Shown here one piece after another: positions 10,701-22,700 of a stretch of DNA of 64,000 nt. A model generated the notes under the pieces. It was not told the DNA's origin. It did no database searches and saw only the letters and a list, made by a program, of their open reading frames with translations. The stretch lies in NCBI GenBank assembly GCA_015501605.1, contig JADNRZ010000003.1, forward strand, positions 930,001-994,000, read 5' to 3'. The number at the start of each line of letters is the position of its first letter. The stretch's first letter is position 1. Position numbers and translations under genes: made by a program. The stretch is from Panaeolus papilionaceus (Eukaryota; Basidiomycota; Agaricomycetes; Agaricales).

Positions 10701-13700
10701 AACAGCGGGGTCCTGGCTACCAGACTGAACACGGGTCTCGAGCCAAGGAAGGATCAGTTTCAATCGGTTACGCTGCTCAACTTCATGAACGAGCTCATCG
10801 ATGGGGAAGTTGCCCGTAACCGATGCAAGGAGTCCTTTGATCGTGGTCTCGTCGCAATCAACGTCCAAAAGTCCACCAACGACCTGAGGAGTGCGGAGAG
10901 AGTTGACACGTTGTACGTACACTTCGATGAACTTGACTAGGCCGTTCTGGTAAAGATAAAGGACGAGGTCATGAACGAAGTCGAATCGGTCGCAGATGAT
11001 GATGAGAGGGAGCTGGTCTTGCAACTTGGCTTCCTTGAGAAAGTTCTTGACCTTCTCGGGGTTGAGGTGATCGCTCTCCCTACAAATACGTTCGACTTCC
11101 CGAATCTGACCAGTGCGAGTGGCAGCCTGGATGTACTTGAAGTGGACCTCGGGGTCTGTGCTGAGGTTGACAATGGAACCGAGATAGTAGTAGAGACCCT
11201 CGAAGGTCTTGAAGCTCTCGAACATCTCGATGAGCTTGATGGGTCCCAAAATGTCAGAGTACTTGGTAGCAACTTGGATGACCACCTGGAGGTTTTGGCG
11301 GATGTTGACGCGCAACATTTCTTGAAGGCAGGCAATCGACTGCTCGGTGGTCAGGCGACTAAAGTAGTTGACAACCCACTATATCACACGACCTCGTTAA
11401 AAAGAGATATTGATAAGGCAGAAATAGAGTACGTACATCGGCAGGAAGGGTGCTAGCGTGGACGATAGCGCGCTTAATATCAGCGATGTCCTCGTAGTGC
11501 TCCAGGGCCTACAGACATTGATCAGTCAGCGGAACTCGACCATCCAAATTTGACGCACTCTTTGAAGCAACCCTGCCTTTTCGCAAAGATTGGCAATCCT
11601 GGGGCGGTCGTAATGAGTGAACATTTCGTTGCCGAGGATGGCATCGGCGACTTGGGGTGCATGAACCAAGTTAAGTTCCAGCAGACGGGTCTGGAGGTGC
11701 CCTTGCTCAGGTTTGTTGTCCTTAAGAGCATCCAACAAGAATGACGTTGCTGGTTGAATCATGTTCTGCGACATGAAAATGTCGACAACGCGTTCAATAT
11801 CAACCAGAGGACCGTTTTCGTCATTGGCCAGTTGAGCAGCGAATTCGGCACCCTTCTCAGGGTTGGTGCGCATAATGTGCTGAAGAAGGGCAACGTAGTC
11901 GGGCGTGTAGCCGACTTTCTTTGAGTATAGAACGATTTTGTCAGTTTGGCCGGTTTCAGCGAAGCAAGCGACGACTTTGTTGGGAACGTTGGCCCGGAGG
12001 TAGACGCTCAGGGCCAGCGTCATGTCGTGGAGACGGACAATGTCACCAAGTTCTTCGCTGCATGTGAGCTGCGAAAAGCATTTTAGCATCAAGATGAAGG
12101 GGTAGAGTTTTGTTGATTATACCTTGTTCTCTTTAAGCCACTTCTCCAACAACTGCTTCCTTCCTTGTTGCAAGACTGGTCGTGCAAGTTCCAATGACTC
12201 CATGTGGTTGAGCTCTCCCTTTTCGAGCAGGATGCCGAAGTACTGCAAGATAGGAGAGAGACCACCTGGGGGAGCAGGTGCCTGCTTGAAGGACTCGATA
12301 ACCTGGGCTGTACGGAGGATGCCCTACAGCGTAGCTTGAGTACGAGAGATAATAGCTCATGGACGAGAGACTCACTCGAGGAGAATTTGCTGCAACCTTA
12401 GCCGCCTCACCGAATTGACCAGCAGAGAACAATTGTTGGTATTGCTTAACATAGAGATCATCAGCACCTGGCAAGTTACCTCGGCTCGCAAGCTTGAATG
12501 CCAGGTCGGTGTTGTTGAGCGTTGTCAGAATGTATGGGATGATAGTCTGCTCGTCTACGTTGACGCTGAGTACTTGACCCTTCCTGTTGACACCGATTAT
12601 ACCGTTGGTGGCATCATGCTCAGCAGTCACGAAGATTGTCTCTCCTGATATACGGTTCATGTAGACACATGCACCTGACTCGAGGTCATACAAATGGATG
12701 AAACCGAATTTTGTGACGAGGAAAACAATTCCGTGCTTCTTTGAAACCTGCATAGCAACAGGAAAATCGTTTGTGGCCTCTGGGGGGAAGTATACGTCGA
12801 CATTCTTCTTGGTGAAAGGCGGATCAGGGGCTTGGTGGTCAATTTCAACGACATGAAGCTGGAAGGAAAGTGAGCGGTGTGCATGTGAGGAGCTGGAATT
12901 TAGGTACCTTAGCGCCAGTCGCAGTGCGAACTGCAAAGGTGAAGAGCTTTGTGGGCTTCTGGTGTCCGTCCAACTTAATCTCTGCAAACGCGGCGGCGTG
13001 ACCCTCAATCGGCTGGCTAACACCACGTTCTCTGCTGTACAACTGCATGGAGCCCTTGATCTTGAATGCGGAAGGGCTGGTAGAATTGCCAGAAATACCA
13101 ATTAGGACGAGCCATTTCTCGTCAGGCGTAACGCGGTAGTTGATAATCTGAGAACCAGCAAGAGTGGGATGACGGTCAAAGATTTTCTGTGGTGGGGACG
13201 TCTGGTCGGCGATTGTCCAATGATAGACCGCGGTTTCCGTGACAAGACCAATAGTGGTGTCTGAAACCCATTTCCAGAACACGATGTCTTCGTTGTTAAT
13301 GTGGGACTTGACTTTCTGCTTGGTTTCAATATTGAAGATCTGAAGTGTGCGTGCGGCTGTGTGTGTATGTTGAATAAATGACTAGGTTACGTAGAATCAG
13401 AAAGATTGAAAGTACCTCTAAGGGCTAGAATCTTTTGTTTTGGATGCATGATTGTGGAATCCGCCGAGATAGGGCGGCGAAGGATGTTGTTGGCATCCGC
13501 CAGGTCGATGATGACGACTTGACCCTGCTCATTGACTTTTTCGCGTATACAGATATAATGGTCGGATTCTAGTGTTAATGTCTGATTTTATGAACAGAAT
13601 GAGCTTGTATAAGTAATTGTTAGTGCTGGCGAGGCATACCTAAGGGATTATGGAACAATACATGGTCGTCAATATAAGCACGTCAGCACATCAAGTCGCG

Positions 13701-13802
13701 TCTACACACCTGGAAACTAATGGAAGCTGGTTGAACACCCAAGCTTGAAAGTTGGAGATGTTCACAGAAGGCAATTGGTTTTGTTGTGTCTACCGCAGCC
13801 AT
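7724..13802 (-). CDS. chc1: Clathrin heavy chain
   Basis: Structural subunit of the clathrin triskelion that coats vesicles at the plasma membrane, Golgi and endosomes. The start ATG (13800-13802) opens an N-terminal beta-propeller typical of the family ([14 protein letters not shown], then [18 protein letters not shown]). The alpha-helical clathrin repeats fill most of the protein, for example [17 protein letters not shown], and the trimerisation segment lies near [20 protein letters not shown]. More than a dozen introns interrupt it. At the 3' end I place exons 7895 upward, 7800-7839 and 7724-7747, giving the tail NGVMPAMTGFGY and a stop at 7724. Length fits the usual 1,650-1,700 residues. 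Reading through the last two introns gives an unrelated longer tail, which I reject. The coding strand is unbroken after splicing. Confidence 0.96.
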
Positions 13803-14381
13803 GGTGAAGAATAAAGGCGGTCCTAGTGGACTCTACGGGCTGCGCGATGTGTTGTAAGATGAAGAGGGCGAGTTGAATTTGGCTGTGTTGATTCATCAGG
13901 TTGCCAACTCCAAATATCGACACAGCCACCTCCTAACTTCTCGACATCCTCTCAGTCATCTCCGTAGACCTGAACATTTCTAAGGATCCATGCATAAAGT
14001 TTACATTTTATTCATGTATATTTTATCTTTTGCTTATAATCTCTGAAATTTTACGCAACTTTGATTCTAGAGAATTAAGGTATTATCTTATTCGGCAGGT
14101 TTTGTCCAATCTTATAACGATCATCGATACTGTATCCTCAGAATACAGAAGCAACGTGTTCTTGATTCAGTTCAAGGGTAGACAGATGACGAAATAGGTT
14201 ACAGACTGCCTGTTTAAAGGAAACACGTAGTAACATTGGTAGAGTATATGGAAAAGTTCACTCATTGATAAAGGTTTGAGTCATACTTCCAAAATGTTTA
14301 ATATTTGAAGTGATTTTATATTGGACGCCTAACACACTATCTATAATCTATCACAAATGAGGCGCATGCTTTGGAGACATT
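13803..14381. other. Intergenic region upstream of clathrin heavy chain
   Basis: This 579-bp AT-rich spacer lies between two minus-strand genes. The part next to 13802 should be the clathrin promoter and leader; the part next to 14382 is the 3' flank of the PQ-loop gene. I see no open frame or repeat worth naming. Confidence 0.6.
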
Positions 14382-15627
14382 TTATTCATCTGTGAGTGCA
14401 AGCGCTTGCTCTAGCTCGTCATCATCATTCAAAAGCGCGGATGCAGGAGGAGCTGTGCCATAGACGAATCGTTGCAATACGATGGCTTTAAGGTTTCAAG
14501 GGCAGGTCAATCAACGAAAAATACAAAGACGGATGCAAACTTTCAGACTCACCAACATCAATAGAAAGTTGGAAAATAGCACAAACTTTGAACTGGAGAG
14601 GTGATTGTTGGAGGAAGAAGTACACAGTTCTGATGGAGTGTCGGGACATGTGAATAATGGTTATACGTCGAAGAGAACTCACTTGAAAGAATCTCCACCA
14701 AACCACCCAACCAGCGTGGACATTCTGAAACCGTACAAGGACCGCTGCCGATAATTGCTGTGGGGAAAGTGTGAGCACAACGCGGGGGAGAATGTTAACC
14801 GGGGTGAGACCAACCTGATGAGCTGTGGGATGGGAAGGGTGCTTTCCAAGCCCAATGCGATAAATCCTAGGGCACCGACAAATAGTTTTGACCTCCCAAA
14901 GATGAGTATCAGTATCGTTTCGCATAAGCTTACGTATGTTGACGTTAGCTTAGGCCGTAAATCATCGAATAATGAGCACGTACATTAGGCCAGCAAGAAA
15001 TTCAATATATTGAGTGTACGTGGGCCATTGCCAGAACGAGAACGGTCGACTAGAACCACCAAGAGCTTCAGGGCTTAAACGCGGTCGGTATAGGATGCAA
15101 ATGTATAACAGAGCCAACTGCAAACGACATAAGTTCCAGAGACATGATAGAACTTCCAAAGTCAGACGAACTTGGGCTAGAATCATAAGAACTGATTGTA
15201 CAAGAAGCGCCGTTTCAAAATGATCCCTGTGGTGAAAGTTCGCAGGTTGACTAGATAATTACAGTGAGTGAGAAGCATACCCAATCCAAAAGAAGCATCT
15301 TGTAATGTTTGCAATGAGTCTAAAGGGAAGCGGTGTGTCAGAGGGGACTCGGAATAGAAATGAAATAAACCAAAGCAATTAACAGGATTGCGCAAACGTC
15401 ACGAGAAAACCCAGTCGCGTCCCTATATACATATTCGTGAGCTCGAGGTATGACCAGAGAGTCATTTAAGCGTACTTTTTCCTGACAATCGAAATAGCCT
15501 GGTCTGCGTAAACCTGTTATCGAGTGTTGTGAGTTCAAGACGACGTTGCGTTGACAAGAAAGCTGACAAGTGGTGGGCCGACTGCCATACCTATCGAGGC
15601 AGCCGTCGAAAGCCATGTAGCGACCAT
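14382..15627 (-). CDS. PQ-loop membrane protein, SLC66A2 (PQLC1) type
   Basis: A multi-pass membrane protein of the PQ-loop/MtN3 superfamily, about 243 aa after splicing into roughly ten exons. The closest family I recognise is metazoan SLC66A2 and its fungal relatives (yeast Any1/Cfs1), Golgi/endosome proteins linked to phospholipid asymmetry. Diagnostic blocks in order: MAVGPPLVYADQAISIVRKK, DATGFSRDVCAILLIANITR, FWQWPTYTQYIEFLAGL, LESTLPIPQLISNYRQRS, LVGWFGGDSFKTVYFFL, SPLQFKVCAIFQLSIDV. About seven hydrophobic segments are visible, and the tail is acidic (LNDDELEQALALTDE). The second repeat keeps the Pro-Gln dipeptide; the first has Ala-Asp-Gln nearby instead. The start at 15627 gives an N-terminus similar to homologues. 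A longer form using the open frame at 15696-15950 is possible but unsupported. Confidence 0.85.
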
Positions 15628-17510
15628 TTCGCCGTGTAACAAAAATTACCGAGTATAAGGTACAGGATAGGAGACAACGTCCAAAGCCTTGAGAGTCACT
15701 GAGGTTCAGCCAGCAAGAATGCTGTTGTCGACGTGAGATGGACATTCACAGCACCATGCATTCGCCCGTGATGACATATATGCTGAGTAAGCAAGCTATC
15801 TGACGCCCAAAGGGGCACTTGCAGTTCATTGATTGGTTCATCTTCAACCTCCATCTCGTTGACTCTTGATTTGTCTTTTCTTCGTCGCCAAAACCAATGG
15901 GACCTCACTGAAAAATGATCAGATACACCTGGACTATATGACCTGCTCACTTGCCGTCTATCTCAGTCAGCTGGAACTTATCATGCGGCATTGCTGTCAA
16001 CCTGGAATGATTCCATGATCTATATAACACTCTACTTGAATACCACGCCATACCAAATGTCTTCAAGGTACACGGGACCAGGGAAAATTGTGGAATCTTT
16101 CCCGCGAACTATGCACTTTGTCGATCAGAATACAGTGCTAGAAGGCGGCCTTCTCACAAATGAAAAGCTCTTTGCCACACAATCTGCATTGGTCTTCATT
16201 TCTCTCGAATACTAGTTTAGAAAAACTACGACCGCCTGATCGCCTTCTCTACCTTTCCTGGCCCTCCCTTGCTTATTATCGTTAGCAGCACTTTCGGTCG
16301 CGCCAAAAATACATGCGTCCTAGTCCTCAGCGTCGGACCGACTGTCATTGCTGACGCGTCATTTGTCGCTTTTATTGGGAAAAACTGTGAAGGATCACGA
16401 TGAAAGGCTTGGCTATCCAAGATATCCACATACTTGTAATTGCTGGGAAATCGACCAGCCTATGTGTGACCACTATGCCTCCCGAGTTGTGTCTCGTGGT
16501 TCATTACCTTTTCTCTGGTGGAGCTACTGTCATTCTCCTCTTGATTGATCCATGCGGCAGATAGGAACGAATGGCAAAACTACTAGGGCGGAACAACGCG
16601 CCCAGCCAACTTTCTCAAGCTTATCGTCTTGTCCTTATCATACTGGCCTCCCAACATTCTAATTGAAGCAAGCTCCGCCAATAAGAATCTACTAATTCAA
16701 CGCATGAGTTCAAATGACATCGTTACCCCTACCATGGTCCACTTTCACTTGCGAATCTGAATATTAGCGAAACGGAACAATTAACACATGGAGGGAACTA
16801 CCTAAGTAGCTTGTCGATCTGCTGGTGTGGGGAGAGCTAAGCGACGGGCTGTAGTCACTCCTGTCAGTTCGTACTTATCTAGCAATAATGCCCAGAGCGC
16901 ATAAGCTCCATTGCTGTATTGTTTATAGACCAGTGGATTTAAGTCGAATTCTTCTAAATCCGCCCTTGCATGTAAGGACGAAATTCCTCCCATAATCTAG
17001 TATGACATGATTGATAGAAAAAAGCTGAGAACATGTAGGCGTTCTTTTGAGTATTGTGAGAATTCAAAAGGGTAAAAAAACAAAGTTAGCGCTGAAATGA
17101 TTTTCTCTAGTTCTAGACCTTTATGAAGAGCTAGACGAGTCTAAAGCAACTCTAAAATGACTTTGAGGGACTTCAAGGTCATAGGGAAATGAGACACGTG
17201 ATGTGGGAGTAATATTCATTCCAGCTGACAGTGACAATGGTGTTGTTAGCTATTAACACTTTAGAATTACTTTCAAGGACGACGTGTCAACTTTATTCCT
17301 CCTTCTTGTTCTTCAATTTATCGTCTCGCAGTTTAATCCTTGGATCCAGCTTTGTTCTGAACCACCGACGTTCCTTAAATATCCAATCCACTCATCCAAA
17401 CATTCCCTTGGAAGGTGGACACGACCATACATTCTTCTAGAGCTGGAAATACGAGTATTGCCTAGTAAAATCCCACCAATATACCTTAGCCTGGCTTTTC
17501 TACCACCGTC
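15628..17510. other. Divergent intergenic region of 1.9 kb
   Basis: The region lies between the minus-strand PQ-loop gene and the plus-strand GDP-mannose transporter, so both promoters should be here. Short open frames occur on both strands (for example 15991-16215 + and 16802-16993 -), but none carries a recognisable motif or splice pattern. Bases 17240-17500 are pyrimidine-rich and probably form the transporter leader. Confidence 0.5.
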
Positions 17511-19072
17511 ATGTCAGCGTCTTCGTCCTCGAAAGGGCACTCTGAACAAGATGTCGCCGAATTAAAGAAGGCAATTGCAACTGGTGCAGCAAAGGACGAC
17601 CAACCTGGCTCAGTCTCTGCTAGTACGCATTTCAACTTTATTTCTCCTTGTAACGCCCACTAAATGCCATTATAAAGTCCCACCAATTGTCTGTTACTGT
17701 ATAGCATCTATATTAATGACAGTGGTCAACAAGGTAAGCGTTGTCATTTATTTAAATCATCACACAGCTCACTAAAGCGATTTGTGCATAGTTTGTTGTT
17801 TCAGGAGCCAATTTTTCGATGAATTTTTTGCTTCTGTGCATGCAATCAACTGTCTGTGTGGCCTGTGTCTTGATTGTGAAGAAGATGGGAGTCATTTCTT
17901 TCCGGAATCTTGATCTCCAAGACGCAAAAGCCTGGTTCCCGATCAGTTTCTTGCTGGTTTCCGTGATTTATACCGGTTCTAAGAGTTTGGTGAGTATCGT
18001 TATCTTCATGCCTTGTAAGGTTAATGAACGTCCTGTTTAGCAACATCTTAGTATACCCGTATATACTATTTTCAAGAATTTGACGATTATCCTTATTGTA
18101 CGTCGACTTTCTCTCGAGATTAGACAAAGACTCACAACCAGCAGGCTTATGGCGAAGTTATCTGGTTCGGTGGAAGGGTTACCGCGTTGACGTTTGTTTC
18201 CTTTATTTTTATGGTCGGTCCTTCCAATTCGGCGAGTTGCCAAAAATTGACGCCCTTTGCAGGTCATCTCATCAGTGATCGCCGCATGGTCAGACATGTC
18301 AGGCGCTCTGTCCGGCTCAATTCCAGCAGTCAGCACGGGCGTTAGTCTTTCGTCTCTGCAGATGCTTGCGGGTGCAGTTAGAAGTCTCCATGTTGGCTAC
18401 TTCTGGATGCTCACCAATTGTTTGACCAACGCCGCCTATGTACGTCGCCGACTACACTGAGCGTGACCTAGTACTGACGAGACTCTAGGTCCTGGCTATG
18501 AGAAAGAAGATCAAGACCGTAGGATTTTCGGATTGGGATTCGATGTTCTACAACAACTTGTTGAGCATTCCTGTGTTGGCCGTATTTTCGATCGTTGTAG
18601 AAAACTGGGGTTCAGAGAATCTATCTCGAAACTTGTAAGCGTGCCGCCGGTGTTGTTAAAGAAGTCCGACTAATTACGACCTTGAATTAAGCCCACCCGA
18701 GACGCGTAATTTCCTCCTGACTGCCATTGCGTTTTCCGGAGCCGCGGCAGTAGGGATCTCTTACACGACAGCTTGGTGTATTCGAGTAACTAGCAGCACT
18801 ACATATAGGTACAGTGGCTATTTGCCTGTGAATGTCTTTGGAGAAAATGCTGATTGTTCTTTTGCAGTATGGTCGGAGCACTGAACAAGTTACCCGTTGC
18901 TGCATCGGGGTTGATATTTTTCGGAGACCCGGCGACACTTGGTTCAGTTTCTTCAATTGCAGTTGGATTCTTTGCTGGACTTGTTTACGCAGTGGCCAAG
19001 AATAACCAAAAGAAAACTGAAGCTAGAGAAAAAGCGGATGCGATTATCCCATTGTCAGCTAGGAAACCATAG
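17511..19072 (+). CDS. vrg4: Golgi GDP-mannose transporter, VRG4/GMT type
   Basis: Nucleotide-sugar antiporter importing GDP-mannose into the Golgi lumen in exchange for GMP, needed for mannosylation of proteins, lipids and cell wall. Nine exons: 17511-17622, 17678-17733, 17792-17989, 18041-18097, 18145-18213, 18263-18439, 18489-18634, 18692-18808 and 18868-19072 (1137 nt, 378 aa). About ten hydrophobic helices follow a short hydrophilic N-terminus. The two signature motifs are present: FYNN in the middle and GALNKLP near the C-terminus, the latter being the GDP-mannose recognition motif known from yeast Vrg4. Other family blocks are [17 protein letters not shown] and LNVGYFW-like [10 protein letters not shown]. 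The tail is lysine-rich and cytosolic ([12 protein letters not shown]). The segment before VGYFW is more divergent than the rest of the protein. Confidence 0.93.
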
Positions 19073-19701
19073 GTTATAATTCGAGATGGTAGAGCAGGGT
19101 AAAGAGCAGCAGAGCAGTTTATACAATAATAATATGGCTATTCTTTAGGATGATGAAACCTTTTTCCCGTTCCGAAACCCGTAAGTATATACCAAATGAT
19201 AGATATATCACATGGTGAGGTGGGGAGTATCTGATGAGTTCGGTTAGATTAACCTTTTAAGACCGGGGTATTCATAGAGCAGGTCTCAAAGGAAGATTGG
19301 GAGGATGGGAGTTGCTTGTAGTCTAACATGGAGATTGGACTGCCCTTGAAAAAAAAAGATACATGAATGTGAACGCGTCGATTATTCAGTGGAGTTTGCG
19401 GATGACCCGCTGAACGACCGCCTTAATGCCGGGTGTGGGCAAGGGAGACGACTAAGAAATATCTGAAGAGAGAAAAAATTAGGACATAGGGACATATAAT
19501 AAATTATAATTTAATATAATATATCATCCGCAACCTTTTTATCGAAACCCCATCCTTAACCTTTCTTTCTTCCACACTCCCATTATCATCGTCAAAAAGG
19601 TGTTGACCCAGACCTCACAAATACCTTTTTGACTTGAACCTCTTTCTTCCGTTCCTATCCGACCGACTCATCATCTATCTTGAACTACAACAGCCATAAC
19701 G
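19073..19701. other. Intergenic region and pyruvate carboxylase leader
   Basis: The left part is the 3' flank of the GDP-mannose transporter. The right part contains an AT-rich block at about 19497-19527 and a strongly pyrimidine-rich stretch from about 19550 to 19680 that runs to the pyruvate carboxylase start. No gene is visible. Confidence 0.6.
19497..19695 (+). promoter_or_regulatory. Likely core promoter and CT-rich leader of pyruvate carboxylase
   Basis: A TATA-like AT block (TTATAATTTAATATAATAT, about 19503-19521) is followed within 50 bp by a C/T-rich tract up to the start codon. An AT block plus CT-rich leader is the usual arrangement at strongly expressed fungal genes. The transcription start itself cannot be seen. 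Confidence 0.35.
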
Positions 19702-22700
19702 ATGGCCGCGCAAAACACTTTGCATCCACCAAGGCTCGCGGAGATGTTCGCAACATCTCCTAGTGCTCCTGGTACTCCAGTGCACTCTATCCAAACCATG
19801 AGGAGGAAGGCTGCTGGTCATGGAGGTCCCTTAACCAAGATTTTGGTGGCTAACCGTGGTGTACGTTGCCTTGAATATCGTTTCGATGGCATATCTATTG
19901 CATTTTCTAACCTAAAATCACATCGACGATCACAGGAAATCGCCATCCGTGTTTTCAGAACAGCCCATGAGCTTGCTATGCACACCGTCGCTATCTACTC
20001 CTACGAGGATCGCTTATCGGCCCACCGTCAAAAAGTGCGTGTTTTCGCTTCGGATTTAATGGTCGATGACGAGCTGAGGCTTTTCCCCTTAGTCCGATGA
20101 GGCCTACCAAGTCGGCAAAGGTTTGACTCCCGTCGGTGCTTACCTTGCTCAAGACGACATCATCAGAATCGCCCTCGAACATGGCGTTGACATGATTCAT
20201 CCAGGGTGAGTTTCTGGCGCTCATTTCACCGAGATGATCCTTTTCTGACCGTTTTATCTTATCTGTGCTGTTGATGACTTGACGATGCTCCGATCTGCCT
20301 AAATGATCAGTTACGGATTTTTGTCCGAAAACGCCTCGTTCGCGAGAAAGGTTGAACAAGCCGGTATCGCTTTCGTCGGTCCATCCCCAGAGGTTATTGA
20401 TGGTCTTGGTGACAAGACCAAGGCCAGGACTTTGGGTATGTCTTGCAAAACATTTGGGGATTTTGATGGCATTTTGATGTCGTAATGTTTTTCCAGCCAT
20501 GAAGGTCGGCGTTCCAGTCGTCCCTGGAACACCAGGACCCGTCGAAAAATACGAAGACGGAGATGCTTTCATCCAGGAATATGGCTTCCCAGTTATCATC
20601 AAGGCAGCTATGGGAGGAGGAGGACGTGGTATGCGTGTCGTCAAGGAACAATCTGATTTCAAGGACGCCTTCCAGCGTGCAGTCTCTGAGGCCAAATCTG
20701 CTTTCGGTGACGGAACCGTCTTCATCGAACGTTTTCTCGAGCGCCCTCGTCACATTGAGGTCCAAATCCTTGCGGATGCCGTAGGGAACACTATCCATCT
20801 CTTTGAGCGTGACTGCTCCGTCCAGCGCAGGCATCAGAAGGTCGTCGAGGTTGCTCCTGCGACCCATCTCCCCGAAGAAGTTCGTCAGGCTATCCTCTCT
20901 GATGCTATCAAACTCGCAAAGAGCGTCGGATACCGCAACGCCGGTACTGCTGAGTTCTTGGTCGACCAAATGGGCAGGCATTACTTCATTGAAATCAACC
21001 CCCGTATCCAGGTTGAGCACACTATCACCGGTAAGATTCGTCAACTTGACTTTTACCTTTGCACATTTTTTGACCTGCTGATAGAGGAGATCACGGGTAT
21101 CGATATCGTTGCTGCCCAGATTCAAATCGCGGCTGGTGCCACTCTCCCCCAGCTTGGTTTGACTCAGGAAGCCGTCACTAAGCGTGGTTTCGCCATCCAG
21201 TGCCGTGTCACCACCGAAGATGCTGCTACAGGCTTCCAGCCCGATACCGGAAAGATTGAGGTCTACCGCTCTGCTGGTGGAAATGGTGTCCGTCTCGATG
21301 CCAGCTCCGGCTTTGCTGGTGCCCAAATCACGGTATGTTCTTGTGACGAATTCACTCGAAGAAAAGAGACTTACGGATCTGCAGCCCCATTATGATAGCT
21401 TGCTCGTTAAGTGCACAGTCAGCGGAACTACCTACGAGGTCGCTCGCCGAAAGATGCTTCGCGCTCTTGTCGAGTTCCGTATTCGTGGCGTCAAGGTACT
21501 GTGGTTTAAGCTCAGCACCCTCTTTCTCAATTTGACCTACCATTTCGCAGACCAATATTCCTTTCCTGTTCCGCCTTTTGACTCATGACGTCTTCATTGG
21601 AGGCAAAACCTGGACCACTGTAAGCTTCTTCCATTCTAGTAATAAATCTCACTGCTGACCTTGGTCACGCGAAGTTCATCGACGATACCCCTGACCTCTT
21701 CAAGCTCGTCCAGAGCCAGAACCGCGCTCAGAAGCTCCTCGCTTATCTTGGAGACCTTGCCGTCAATGGAAGCTCCATCAAGGGTCAAGTTGTAAGAGCT
21801 CGATGGTCCGATACCCATATCTTCCAAATGTTAACTGTCTTGGTTTAGGGCGAACCTGGTCTCAAGGAGGAGATCGTCATCCCCAAGCTTGCTAATCGTG
21901 AAGACCCCAACGGTCCCCCACTCGATACCTCCGTTCCCTGCCAGGTCGGATGGAGAAACATCATCGTCGAGCAAGGTCCAGACGCATTCGCAAAGGCTGT
22001 CCGTGACTATCCGGGATGCCTCATCATGGACACCACCTGGCGTGATGCTCACCAATCTCTTCTCGCTACTCGTCTTCGTACCACTGATATGGTCAACATT
22101 GCCAAAGAGACCAGCTATGCTCTCGCCAACGCCTACAGTCTTGAATGCTGGGGTGGTGCCACCTTCGATGTTGCAATGCGCTTCTTGTACGAAGATCCCT
22201 GGGAGAGATTGGTGCGTCCCTACTTGCTTTATCTAATCAAAGTTATTCACCCAGTTGTGTATGATTTTAGCGCACCCTCCGTAAGTTGGTCCCCAACATT
22301 CCTTTCCAGGCTCTCGTCCGTGGCGCCAATGGCGTTGGATATACCAGCTATCCGTAGGTTAATCGCTGGTTATCTCTGACGTCATGCTAAAACTGGAGTC
22401 TAGCGACAATGCTATCTATGACTTTTCAAAGAAGGCCGTCGAAAATGGTCTCGATATCTTCCGTGTCTTTGACTCTTTGAACTATTTTGGTAAGTGATCA
22501 AGTTCTCCACGCGTTGTGTCTTTTTCTCATTTTATGTTCTAGAAAATGTAAGCCCCGGCTTTTTTTATCTGCAAAATTTCTGCAGATCCTGATTTTTTGA
22601 TTATAATAGATGAGACTTGGTATCGATGCCGCGAAGAAGGCCGGTGGTGTCGTCGAAGCTGTTGTTTGCTACAGCGGTGACGTCGCTAGTCCCAAGGAGA

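Noticed and set aside
13102..13329. Alternative open frames overlapping clathrin heavy chain
   Set aside because: Many frames at 7.8-13.8 kb on both strands are open because of codon bias; only the frame giving the clathrin repeats is coding.
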